A program made the position numbers and the translations under genes. The notes below the pieces were generated by a model. The model was not told where the DNA came from. It searched no databases and saw nothing but the letters and a program-made list of their open reading frames with translations. A stretch of DNA of 24,116 nucleotides. Origin: an uncultured Collinsella sp. Its GTDB lineage: Bacteria > Actinomycetota > Coriobacteriia > Coriobacteriales > Coriobacteriaceae. Shown here in pieces: positions 1 through 7,211 of this stretch; position 1 is the stretch's first letter; every line of letters begins with the position of its first letter. Location: contig CAAFQK010000113.1 of NCBI GenBank assembly GCA_900765115.1, positions 1 through 24,116 of the forward strand, read 5' to 3'.

Positions 1-1
1 C

Positions 2-1051
2 ACCGTTGTCGAGGATTTCTCCGCTACGTTTGACTCCGCCGGCTCTGCCCGCGATGCCGCTCTTGGCCGTGTTGAGATCGAGGCTAACGACGACTGGGAG
101 GGCTCGGAGTTCCGCTACTGCAACGAGTTCCTCTTTAAGGCTGACGCCCCGTTTGACGAGGACGAGTGCCTTAAGTTCCTAGGCTCCATGGGCGACTGTG
201 AGCTGCTCGTGGGCGCCTATCCCGACTACAAGATCCATGTGCACTCCAACACCCCCAACCTGGTGCTCGAGCACATGCTGCAGCTCGGTCAGATCTATGA
301 GGTCTTTATCCACAACATGGAGATGGAGGCCCACGACCGTACCGCCAAGATCCACGAGGATCAGGAAAAGGCCGCCGAGCCCGCCAAGGCGCTGGGCTTT
401 GTCGCCGTTGCCGCCGGTTCCGGCGAGGCCGACATCCTCAAGTCCCTTGGCGTCGACGTGGTCGTCTCCGGTGGCCAGACTATGAATCCCTCGACCGCCG
501 ACCTGCTGGGCGCGGTGGACCAGGTCAACGCGACCTCGGTCATCATCCTGCCCAATAACGGCAACATCCGCATGGCTGCCGAGGCCGCAGCCTCTGCCTG
601 TACCGACAAGAAGGTCGCCGTCGTTCCCACCAAGACCGTCCCGCAGGCGTTCTCCGCGCTGTTCGCCGTCCTGCCCGATTCCGAGCTCGAGGACGCCGTT
701 GCCGCCATGGTCGACGCCATCAGCGAGGTTCGCGATGGCGAGGTCACTCGTGCCGTGCGCGATTCCAGCGCCTCTGACGGCTCTCCGATTCACTCCGGTG
801 ACGTTATGGGTATCATTGCCGGCTCCATCGACGTGGTCGGCTCCGATGTGAAGCAGGTCACGCTCGATTGCATCAACCGCATGCAGGAGGAAGAGGAGGG
901 TGACGCGCTGACGATTCTGGCCGGCGAGGAGCTGTCCGATGAAGCCTTCCAGGAGATCGTCGACGCCATTGAGGAGGCTCAGCCCGACTTGGAGATCGAT
1001 GCCCATCGTGGCGAGCAGCCGCTCTATCCTGTGATCTTCTCGATCGAGTAG
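2..1051 (+). CDS. fakA: FakA-type fatty acid kinase (YloV/DAK2 family), C-terminal part, 5' truncated
   Basis: The reading frame is open from base 2, so the start lies upstream of the window. About 349 residues are visible. In the family, FakA with a FakB (DegV) lipid carrier phosphorylates exogenous fatty acids for phospholipid synthesis. The N-terminal DAK2 nucleotide-binding domain is missing. What remains is the middle and C-terminal region: a YCNEF segment, an LGSMGDCELLVG then KIHVHSNTP segment typical of YloV, and later the hallmark stretches GFVAVAAGSGE, VVSGGQTMNPST and IILPNNGNI. The gene ends 10 bp before recG, and a fakA-recG order is common in Gram-positives. PlsX and AcpP downstream fit a shared role in acyl supply. 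Family assignment is firm; substrate is inferred from the family. Confidence 0.88.
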   Translation, partial: TVVEDFSATFDSAGSARDAALGRVEIEANDDWEGSEFRYCNEFLFKADAPFDEDECLKFLGSMGDCELLVGAYPDYKIHVHSNTPNLVLEHMLQLGQIYEVFIHNMEMEAHDRTAKIHEDQEKAAEPAKALGFVAVAAGSGEADILKSLGVDVVVSGGQTMNPSTADLLGAVDQVNATSVIILPNNGNIRMAAEAAASACTDKKVAVVPTKTVPQAFSALFAVLPDSELEDAVAAMVDAISEVRDGEVTRAVRDSSASDGSPIHSGDVMGIIAGSIDVVGSDVKQVTLDCINRMQEEEEGDALTILAGEELSDEAFQEIVDAIEEAQPDLEIDAHRGEQPLYPVIFSIE

Positions 1052-1061
1052 GCATCTGCCC

Positions 1062-3239
1062 ATGTCCGAGCTGTGCTCCGTGCCGCGCGTCTCGGAGCGC
1101 TTTGCCCAGAGCAATGCGCTTGACGAGGATATCGCGCGACTCAAATATGTTTCGGGTAAACGTGAGGAGGCCCTTCGCCGTCTGGGAATTCGGACGGTGG
1201 GGGACCTCCTTCTCCATATCCCTCATCGATACCTCGACTTTACCCGTTCGTGGTCCATTGAGATGGCGCCCATCGGTACCGTGTGCACCATCATCGCCAC
1301 GGTCGACCGTATCGTCCAAAAGCAGCCGCGTCCGCGCATGCAGGTGACTGAGGTCTCACTTGTTGACGAGACGGGCGTGCTGCAGGTCGCCTTTTTCCGC
1401 CAGCCCTGGATTGCCCAGCAGCTTAAGCAGGGCGACCGCCTGGCCGTGATGGGCAAGGTCGAGTTTGCCTACGGCTTTAAGCAGATGGCCTCGCCCCACT
1501 TTGAAAAGCTCGAGGACGGGCGCGCCGCAGGCACCATTCTGCCGGTCCATTACGTGAGCGATGGCGTGAGCCAGGCGTGGATGCGCCGCATCGTAAGCGG
1601 CGCGCTCGAGGTCGTCGGCAATCCGTTCGATCCGATTCCCGCGCCGCTGCGCGCAAAGCGGAAGCTCATGAGCAATGCCCGCGCGTTGCGTTCGATCCAC
1701 TTTCCCTCGAGCATGGCTGAGCGCGACATCGCACGCCGGCGTCTTGCCTACGAGGAGTGCCTCTACCTGCAGCTGGCGCTGCGTCTGCGCAACGACGGCG
1801 GCCTGGTCGATGTGGTGCCCTATGCCCACACTGCGGGCGAGCATCTGGGCGCGCTTAAACAGGCCCTTCCGTTTTCGCTGAGCGACGAGCAGGAGGCCGC
1901 ATTCCAAGACATCCTGCATGACATGTGCGATGGCGGGCGCGTGATGAACCGTCTGCTGCTGGGCGATGTCGGTACCGGTAAGACCGCCGTTGCCGCCTGC
2001 GCGCTGGCTGTGGCTGCCGATAGCGGCGCGCAGGCCTGCGTTATGGCGCCCACGGGCGTGCTGGCGCGCCAATATGCCGATAAGACCGGCTCTCTGCTCT
2101 CGCAGGCCGGCATGTCCTGGGCGCTTCTGACGGGTGCCACGCCGGCTGCAGAGCGCGAGCGCATCCATGTACAGCTGGAATCGGGCGAGCTTAACGTGCT
2201 TTTTGGCACCCACGCGGTGCTTTCGGATAACGTTGCGTTCAAGCATCTATCGCTTGTTGTCATCGACGAACAGCACCGCTTTGGCGTAGGCCAACGCAAC
2301 GCACTACGCGCGAAGGGCCCCGGTGCCGATCTGCTCGTTATGACGGCAACGCCCATCCCGCGTACGCTGGCGCTTTCGGTCTACGGCGATCTGGACACGA
2401 GTATCATCCGCCATCGGCCAGTCCCTGGCGCTGGCGTGACGACACGCGTGCTCACCGAGTCGAGCCGTGACCTCGCCTATGGCGCCATCCGCGAGGCGCA
2501 TGAAAAGGGTCAGCAGGCCTACGTGATTTGCCCGCTCGTGGAGCCGAGTGACTCGGCCGATGAGCTGGAAGACGTGCCCGGTATCGCCCGCGACGACGAG
2601 GGCCGCGTGACGGTCCCCGTGCCGCTGCACGATACGGCGACCGAGCTCGATCGCTTGCGTCTGGCGTTGCCGGGTCTTGCCATCGCGCGCCTCCACGGCC
2701 GCATGCCAGCGGGGGAGAAGGACCAGGTTATCGATGCCTTCAAGCGTGGCGAGATTGACGTGCTCGTCTCGACTACGGTGGTCGAGGTGGGCGTTGACGT
2801 GCCCAACGCCACCGTCATGGTCATCGAGAACGGCGAGCGCTTTGGTTTGGCTGCCCTGCACCAGCTGCGCGGCCGCGTGGGCCGTGGCGGCGTGTCGGGC
2901 ACGTGCCTGGTCATGACGCACTCCAAGGGCAACGGCGGCGCATCAGCGGCGCAAGATCGTCTGCAATCGCTCGAAAAAACTTCGGATGGTTTTACGCTTG
3001 CCCAGATGGACCTGCGTCTGCGTCACGAGGGCGAAATCCTGGGGTACCGCCAGCATGGCGGTGTGACCCTGCGCTTCGTCGACCTTGATGCCGACGAGGA
3101 GCTGATCGGGTGGGCCCATTTGGACGCGGTCGAACTCTTGCGGTATGCTTGCAACCTTGACTCTGTGGCGACGCGTCCCTTGCGCGATGCGGTCGCCATG
3201 CGTTATCGACATATCTTTAAGGAGGTCAGCGGAGGATGA
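1062..3239 (+). CDS. recG: ATP-dependent DNA helicase RecG
   Basis: A 725-residue superfamily 2 helicase that in the family remodels stalled replication forks and Holliday junctions. The N-terminal wedge/OB-fold region (about residues 30-200) includes the GDLLLHIPHRYLDF segment. The helicase core has Walker A GDVGTGKT near residue 300, the DEQH box in VVIDEQHRFGVGQRN near 402, and TATPIPRTLALSVYGDLD shortly after. The second RecA lobe has LHGRMP, VSTTVVEVGVDVPNA and HQLRGRVGRG. Length is normal for actinobacterial RecG. The ATG at 1062 follows the upstream stop by 10 bp. The 3' end overlaps rsmD by 4 bp (ATGA), indicating translational coupling. Confidence 0.96.
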   Translation: MSELCSVPRVSERFAQSNALDEDIARLKYVSGKREEALRRLGIRTVGDLLLHIPHRYLDFTRSWSIEMAPIGTVCTIIATVDRIVQKQPRPRMQVTEVSLVDETGVLQVAFFRQPWIAQQLKQGDRLAVMGKVEFAYGFKQMASPHFEKLEDGRAAGTILPVHYVSDGVSQAWMRRIVSGALEVVGNPFDPIPAPLRAKRKLMSNARALRSIHFPSSMAERDIARRRLAYEECLYLQLALRLRNDGGLVDVVPYAHTAGEHLGALKQALPFSLSDEQEAAFQDILHDMCDGGRVMNRLLLGDVGTGKTAVAACALAVAADSGAQACVMAPTGVLARQYADKTGSLLSQAGMSWALLTGATPAAERERIHVQLESGELNVLFGTHAVLSDNVAFKHLSLVVIDEQHRFGVGQRNALRAKGPGADLLVMTATPIPRTLALSVYGDLDTSIIRHRPVPGAGVTTRVLTESSRDLAYGAIREAHEKGQQAYVICPLVEPSDSADELEDVPGIARDDEGRVTVPVPLHDTATELDRLRLALPGLAIARLHGRMPAGEKDQVIDAFKRGEIDVLVSTTVVEVGVDVPNATVMVIENGERFGLAALHQLRGRVGRGGVSGTCLVMTHSKGNGGASAAQDRLQSLEKTSDGFTLAQMDLRLRHEGEILGYRQHGGVTLRFVDLDADEELIGWAHLDAVELLRYACNLDSVATRPLRDAVAMRYRHIFKEVSGG

Positions 3240-3880
3240 GAATCATCGGCGGCGAATGGCGCGGTCGTAAAATCGAGGAGCCCCGTGGTCGCGGTGTCAC
3301 CCGCCCCACGACTGATCGCGTGCGCGAGGCGTGCGCATCTATGGTCATGTCGGCATTCGATTTCGATTTGGACGAGGTTCGTGTGCTGGACGCCTTTGGC
3401 GGCTCCGGTGCCTTAGGGTTAGAGATGCTCTCTCGTGGGGCCCGCTCGCTCACGACGTTTGAGATCGATCGCAACGCCGCGCGGCTCATTACCAAGAATA
3501 TCGAGTCGCTCTGCCGTGACCGTGCGCGTTGGCGCGTGGTCACGGGCGACATGCTGACGAGTGCCTCACGCGGTCGTGTACCGGGCGGCCCCTTTGATCT
3601 GGTCCTGCTCGACCCGCCCTATGCTTTTGGTGCCAAGCCGGTCGAGGAACTGCTGCAGAATCTGGCCCAGCAGGGTCTGCTTGCGTCTGGCGCTTACGCC
3701 CTGTTTGAGCATGCCGCCGCCGATGCGGGCGCGCATCCGGCAGACTTTGAGACTGTACGTGAGAAGCGCTACGGCATTACCTCGGTCGACCTGCTCCGTT
3801 GGGTCGGCGATAGCAAGGACGGCGGCACTGATGCTAACGAAAATGACGAGGCAGTATCCCCGGAGGACGCCCATGAGTGA
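3236..3880 (+). CDS. rsmD: 16S rRNA (guanine(966)-N2)-methyltransferase RsmD
   Basis: A 214-residue class I SAM-dependent methyltransferase. In the family it methylates G966 of 16S rRNA in the 30S subunit. The N terminus MRIIGGEWRGRKI and the RPTTDRVREA segment are typical of RsmD. The SAM-binding motif is in VLDAFGGSGALGLEMLSRGA (about residues 45-65), and the catalytic motif DPPY lies near residue 125. The start overlaps the recG stop as ATGA, with AAGGAGG at 3219-3225 and GGAGG directly before the ATG. The C-terminal 20 or so residues are acidic and variable. The 3' end overlaps coaD by 8 bp. Confidence 0.93.
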   Translation: MRIIGGEWRGRKIEEPRGRGVTRPTTDRVREACASMVMSAFDFDLDEVRVLDAFGGSGALGLEMLSRGARSLTTFEIDRNAARLITKNIESLCRDRARWRVVTGDMLTSASRGRVPGGPFDLVLLDPPYAFGAKPVEELLQNLAQQGLLASGAYALFEHAAADAGAHPADFETVREKRYGITSVDLLRWVGDSKDGGTDANENDEAVSPEDAHE

Positions 3881-4370
3881 CACTATTAATCGCGTGATCG
3901 TCCCGGGCACCTTCGATCCCATCACGTTTGGCCATATCGATGTGATCCGCCGCGCCCGCCGCATCTTTCCCAGCGTGATCGTCGCTGTTGCCGAGTCGCA
4001 GGGTAAAAACGGTGTGGGTACCACGTTTATGCTCGATGAGCGCGTGGCGCTGGCCCGCGAGGCGCTCGGTGATATCGACGGCGTCGACGTCCTGCCCTTT
4101 ACCGGCCTCTTGGTCGACTTCGCTCGCGAGCAGGGGGCGGGGGCCGTGGTCAAGGGCCTGCGCGCCATGACCGACTTTGAGTACGAGCTGCAGCAGGCAG
4201 ATCTCAACTATCGCTTGGATAACGAGCTGGAGTCCATCTTTGTCATGAGTGCGCCGCAGTACGGCTATATCTCGAGCTCGGTCGTTCGCCAGATCGCCTC
4301 ACTCGGCAGCGATGTATCGACGTTTGTCCCGCCCAACGTGGTCGAAGCGCTCAGACATCGCTTTTCGTGA
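3873..4370 (+). CDS. coaD: Phosphopantetheine adenylyltransferase (CoaD)
   Basis: A 165-residue enzyme of coenzyme A synthesis that converts ATP and 4'-phosphopantetheine to dephospho-CoA. The nucleotidyltransferase signature PGTFDPITFGH (residues 11-21, TxGH type) and the C-terminal YGYISSSVVRQ motif are both present. VVKGLRAMTDFEYE is also typical. The frame is open upstream to 3561, but the true start is the ATG at 3873, which has GGAGG at 3862-3866 six bases before it. The family is about 160 residues and begins a few residues before the signature. The gene overlaps rsmD by 8 bp; rsmD-coaD is a widely conserved pair. Confidence 0.95.
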   Translation: MSDTINRVIVPGTFDPITFGHIDVIRRARRIFPSVIVAVAESQGKNGVGTTFMLDERVALAREALGDIDGVDVLPFTGLLVDFAREQGAGAVVKGLRAMTDFEYELQQADLNYRLDNELESIFVMSAPQYGYISSSVVRQIASLGSDVSTFVPPNVVEALRHRFS

Positions 4371-4394
4371 CGTTTTTTATTGCCTGGTGGCATG

Positions 4395-4403
4395 TGGTAA
4401 ACT
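4395..4403 (+). promoter_or_regulatory. Candidate extended -10 promoter for sepIVA-like/yceD
   Basis: TGGTAAACT fits an extended -10 element (TGn followed by TAnnnT) and lies 35 bp upstream of the chosen start at 4439. No convincing -35 box is seen at the right distance. The 68-bp gap after coaD is the first break in an otherwise overlapping gene string, which supports a new transcription start. Confidence 0.4.
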
Positions 4404-4438
4404 AGCACGATGATATGTTACCTATGAAAGGAGACCGG

Positions 4439-4936
4439 ATGCCGGGCGAGAATTTTCCTGGCGATAGGATCGTCAGCTTGGTCGATGAGCTCGAAGGGCT
4501 GATCGAGGAAGCCAAGCCGCCTTTCGGCAAGAACGCTCAGTTCAAGGTCATCGACGCCGACGTGTTCTTCAACATCCTCGACGAGATCCGCATGAGCTAT
4601 CCCGAGGAGTGGCAGAAGTCCCGCCGTATCCTTAAGGAGCGCGAGGAGCTTATGGCTTCCGCCGCCGCCCAGGCCGATTCCATCATCGCCGACGCTCAGC
4701 AGCAGGCCCTCACCATTGCCGGTGAGCAGGAGATCGTCCGCCTTGCGCAGCAGCAGGCCGACGACATCCGCGATCGTGCCCAGCAGTACGAGCGCGAGAC
4801 GCGTTATGCTGCCGAGGACTATGCAGAGCAGGTCTTTACGCATCTGGAGGAGAACCTCAAGAGCCTGACTGGCACCGTTACCCGTTGCCGTCAGCAGCTC
4901 AACGAGGGTGCCGCCCAACAGAATGGTCGGTGGTAA
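4439..4936 (+). CDS. SepIVA/DivIVA-like coiled-coil protein
   Basis: A 165-residue protein with no enzyme motif. Residues about 1-70 form a conserved-looking head (DRIVSLVDELEGLIEEAKPPF and FFNILDEIRMSYPEEW). The remainder is a long Ala/Gln/Glu-rich coiled coil (AQADSIIADAQQQA, QQADDIRDRAQQYERE). In mycobacteria the DivIVA-like septation factor SepIVA sits directly upstream of the DUF177 gene, the same position as here, so this is probably its coriobacterial counterpart, acting in division or envelope organisation. An earlier in-frame ATG exists at 4415, but AAAGGAG at 4427-4433 lies five bases before the ATG at 4439 and decides the start. The stop overlaps the next start by one base (TAATG). 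The role is inferred from shape and synteny. Confidence 0.72.
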   Translation: MPGENFPGDRIVSLVDELEGLIEEAKPPFGKNAQFKVIDADVFFNILDEIRMSYPEEWQKSRRILKEREELMASAAAQADSIIADAQQQALTIAGEQEIVRLAQQQADDIRDRAQQYERETRYAAEDYAEQVFTHLEENLKSLTGTVTRCRQQLNEGAAQQNGRW

Positions 4937-5490
4937 TGGCTGAGTTCCCGAGCGTTACCGTCGATCTTTCCGAGCAGCTTGAGTTTCCCGGAGATTCGTA
5001 TCCGCTGACCGGCAAGGTCGATGTCGCCACCTACACGGTGGGCGAGAAGGAGTACCAGCTACAGGACGGCATCGACTACGACGTTGTCTTTACCAATGCC
5101 GGTACCGGTGTCTTGCTCACGGGCATGGTCCGCGCGCACGCCACCGGCGAGTGCGACCGTTGCCTGGAGCCCGCTTCGTTTGATATCGCCGGCGAGATCG
5201 AGGAGTTCTACCTCTTCGAGGAGCCCGAGGATCCCGAGGCCTTCGAGGACGGCTACGAGCTCCTGGGTGAGGACCGCATCGTCGATCTGGGTGAGCCCAT
5301 CAACGACGCGGTCGTCATGGACACGCCGTTTGTGGTGCTCTGCAAGCCCGATTGCCGCGGTCTGTGTCCCACTTGCGGTTGCAATCTCAACGTCGAGCAA
5401 TGCGAATGCGCCGCACAGGCAGAGGCAGAATGGGCCGCTGCCACGGAAAATCCATTTGCAGCATTGAAGAATCTCAAGCTCGATGAGTAA
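4936..5490 (+). CDS. yceD: YceD/DUF177 family protein
   Basis: A 184-residue member of DUF177, the family encoded directly before rpmF in most bacteria and linked to 23S rRNA/large-subunit maturation. An N-terminal beta-rich region ends in GECDRCLEP. An acidic middle (EEFYLFEEPEDPEAFEDG) follows, then a cysteine cluster CKPDCRGLCPTCGCNLN that probably binds zinc. The start is the ATG at 4936, fused to the previous stop, with a GTGG-type sequence upstream and likely coupling. The frame is open further upstream, but that extension lies wholly inside the preceding gene. It is followed after 64 bp by rpmF. Confidence 0.85.
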   Translation: MAEFPSVTVDLSEQLEFPGDSYPLTGKVDVATYTVGEKEYQLQDGIDYDVVFTNAGTGVLLTGMVRAHATGECDRCLEPASFDIAGEIEEFYLFEEPEDPEAFEDGYELLGEDRIVDLGEPINDAVVMDTPFVVLCKPDCRGLCPTCGCNLNVEQCECAAQAEAEWAAATENPFAALKNLKLDE

Positions 5491-5495
5491 AACTG

Positions 5496-5504
5496 TGGTA
5501 GTAT
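5496..5504 (+). promoter_or_regulatory. Candidate extended -10 promoter for rpmF
   Basis: TGGTAGTAT matches an extended -10 box (TGn TAGTAT) in the 64-bp gap between yceD and rpmF, 51 bp before the rpmF start. No clear -35 hexamer is visible 17 bp upstream. It would give L32 its own transcript in addition to readthrough from yceD. Confidence 0.4.
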
Positions 5505-5554
5505 CGCTACTTGCGCGTAATCGCCACACTGGATAGTTCATAAGGAAGGTCACT

Positions 5555-5734
5555 ATGCCCGTACCTAAACAAAAGCAGGGTCGTATCCGCACTCACACCC
5601 GTCGTTCCGCCAACATGAAGATTTCGGCTGCGGCTCAGTCCACGTGCCCCCGTTGCGGCGCTGTCAAGCTTCCGCACCACGTGTGCCCCAGCTGCGGTTT
5701 CTACAAGGACCGCGAGGTTATCGTTACCGAGTAA
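5555..5734 (+). CDS. rpmF: 50S ribosomal protein L32 (zinc-binding form)
   Basis: A small gene of 59 residues, easily missed by length cut-offs. The protein begins MPVPKQKQGRIRTHTRRS, the usual L32 start. It carries two CxxC pairs (CPRC and CPSC about 11 residues apart) that form the zinc ribbon of the C+ form of L32. It is a structural component of the large ribosomal subunit. AAGGAAGG at 5542-5549 lies five bases before the ATG. The yceD-rpmF order is conserved across bacteria and supports both calls. A strong hairpin with a T-run follows at 5775-5804. Confidence 0.96.
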   Translation: MPVPKQKQGRIRTHTRRSANMKISAAAQSTCPRCGAVKLPHHVCPSCGFYKDREVIVTE

Positions 5735-5774
5735 CGGTATACTCTGGATGCGATGCCGTTCCAAATGGAACCAC

Positions 5775-5804
5775 AATGGCCGGCTCAATGAGTCGGCCAT
5801 TTTT
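5775..5804 (+). terminator. Intrinsic terminator or attenuator between rpmF and plsX
   Basis: AATGGCCGGCTC (5775-5786) pairs with GAGTCGGCCATT (5790-5801): 12 bp with one G-T wobble and a three-base loop, followed by a T-run to 5804. It ends only five bases before the SD of plsX (AAGGAG, 5809-5814). There is therefore no room for a promoter between hairpin and gene, and plsX must be reached by readthrough or controlled by this structure. Confidence 0.8.
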
Positions 5805-5821
5805 GTATAAGGAGCATGTAT

Positions 5822-6841
5822 ATGAGTAACGTTCGCGTTTGTGTAGACGTTGTGGGCGGAGACGAGAAACCTCAGGTTGTTCTCGATGGTATCGAGGCTG
5901 CGCTTGCCGCCGATCCCGATATCGAGGTCTTGGCAGCTGGCCCCGCTGAAATCGTCAATCCCTTTGCTGCTTCCCATGCACGTGTTGAGGCTCTTGAGGC
6001 ACCCGACGTTATCGCCATGGATGACGATCCCATTCGCGCCGTGATGACCAAGCGTAAATCGTCGATCGTGCTTGCCTGCCGCGCCATCAAAAAGGGCAAC
6101 GCGGACGCGTTCTTCTCCGCCGGCTCGACCGGTGCCATGACCGCTGCCGCCACCGCCTATGTGACGCCGTTTAGATATATGGCCGAAGGCAAGAAGCAGC
6201 CGGTGCGTCCCTGTCTGACCAATGCGCTGCCCAATCGTGCCGGCGGTCTGACGGTGCTGTGCGATATGGGCGCCAACCCCGATGTCGAGGTCGATGACAT
6301 GGTGCGTTTTGCCCAGATGGGTAGCGCCTATGCCCGCGTCGTCCTGGACATCGAGCATCCCCGCGTGGGCCTGCTTGGTAACGGCACCGAGGACGAGAAG
6401 GGCTCCAACTTTACCAAGGCCTGCTTCCCGGCCATGAAAGCCGCCGTTCCCGGCTTTGTTGGTAACTGTGAGGGAACGGACATCACCTCCGGTAACTTCG
6501 ATGTCGTCGTTGCCGATGGCCTGTCGGGCAATATTGCGCTCAAGGCCACCGAGGGCGCTGCCAAGTTTTTGCTGCAGGAACTCAAGGGTGCCTTTATGTC
6601 TTCGCTTGGCACCAAGATCGCCGCGCTGCTCATTAAAAAGCAGATGCGCGAGATAAAGGCCAAGCTTTCGGACGACGCCAAGGGTGGCGCGATTCTTTTG
6701 GGCCTGCGCGGCGTGGTCCTGATCGGGCATGGCGCCACATCGGTCGAGGCTGTTAAAAACGGCACGCTCGCGGCGGCCGAAGCCGTGCGCGCCGGGCTGG
6801 TCGAGAATGTCGCCAACTCCATGGACGGTATCGTTTTTTAA
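5822..6841 (+). CDS. plsX: Phosphate acyltransferase PlsX
   Basis: A 339-residue enzyme that converts acyl-ACP and phosphate to acyl-phosphate, the donor for PlsY in phospholipid synthesis. Family hallmarks are the N-terminal VDVVGGDEKP (usually DAMGGD, so slightly altered), FFSAGSTGAMTA, LCDMGANPDV, GLLGNGTEDEKG, FVGNCEGTDI and VVADGLSGNIALK. Length is typical. The ATG at 5822 is preferred over the one at 5816: AAGGAG at 5809-5814 sits seven bases before it and only one base before the earlier ATG. The next gene encodes the acyl carrier protein that PlsX uses, so the pairing is functional. Confidence 0.95.
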   Translation: MSNVRVCVDVVGGDEKPQVVLDGIEAALAADPDIEVLAAGPAEIVNPFAASHARVEALEAPDVIAMDDDPIRAVMTKRKSSIVLACRAIKKGNADAFFSAGSTGAMTAAATAYVTPFRYMAEGKKQPVRPCLTNALPNRAGGLTVLCDMGANPDVEVDDMVRFAQMGSAYARVVLDIEHPRVGLLGNGTEDEKGSNFTKACFPAMKAAVPGFVGNCEGTDITSGNFDVVVADGLSGNIALKATEGAAKFLLQELKGAFMSSLGTKIAALLIKKQMREIKAKLSDDAKGGAILLGLRGVVLIGHGATSVEAVKNGTLAAAEAVRAGLVENVANSMDGIVF

Positions 6842-6888
6842 CAGCGAGTTAGAGCGCTGTTATGTGCTTCGCGGTGCACGTCGTGGGG

Positions 6889-6894
6889 TAGAAT
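6889..6894 (+). promoter_or_regulatory. Candidate -10 box upstream of acpP
   Basis: TAGAAT is a good -10 hexamer 72 bp upstream of acpP; no clear -35 is seen. Transcription would start near 6901, just before the perfect palindrome at 6909-6928, placing that palindrome at the start of the leader. Confidence 0.35.
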
Positions 6895-6907
6895 CAGAAC
6901 CGTGTCT

Positions 6908-6936
6908 TGGTACCGCCCGGGCGGTACCATTCTTTT
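6908..6936. promoter_or_regulatory. Perfect 20-bp palindrome in the acpP leader (operator or attenuator)
   Basis: GGTACCGCCCGGGCGGTACC at 6909-6928 is an exact palindrome, extended by a T/A pair at 6908 and 6929. It is followed by ATTCTTTT. As RNA it forms a 9-bp stem with a CCGG loop and a poor T-tract, so it could be a weak terminator or attenuator. As DNA it is an ideal dimeric-repressor site just downstream of the candidate TAGAAT. Which of these applies cannot be decided from sequence. Confidence 0.55.
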
Positions 6937-6965
6937 GGTATTCATGCACTATGAGAGGAAGCGCT

Positions 6966-7208
6966 ATGGATCGCTCCGAAATCTTCGATAAGATCGCCGA
7001 AGTCGCCGCTGACGTGCTGGGTGTCGATGTCGCCGACATTAGCGACGAGACCACTTTTGACGATCTCGATGCCGATTCGCTCGAGCGTCTGCAGCTGTTG
7101 ACGGCCATCGAGGACGAGTTCGACCTCGAGATCGATGACGAGACCCTGCTGTCGCTCAACTCTGTCGCCGACGCCGTCGACGCGATCGAAAACGCCAAGG
7201 AGGCCTAA
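6966..7208 (+). CDS. acpP: Acyl carrier protein
   Basis: An 80-residue acidic helical protein that carries growing acyl chains on a 4'-phosphopantetheine arm. The attachment serine is Ser38 in DADSLERL. The usual helix II signature DSL(D/E)xVEL reads DSLERLQLLTAIEDEF here, so the conserved Val-Glu is Leu-Gln. AGAGGA at about 6954-6959 lies six bases before the ATG. The frame is open far upstream, but that extension overlaps plsX and has no ACP character. It lies between plsX and rnc, as in many Gram-positive genomes, and its end carries the SD for rnc. Confidence 0.93.
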   Translation: MDRSEIFDKIAEVAADVLGVDVADISDETTFDDLDADSLERLQLLTAIEDEFDLEIDDETLLSLNSVADAVDAIENAKEA

Positions 7209-7211
7209 GTC

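Noticed and set aside
3561..3872. N-terminal extension of coaD
   Set aside because: It lies inside rsmD in another frame; CoaD proteins begin just before the TFDPITFGH motif and GGAGG precedes 3873.
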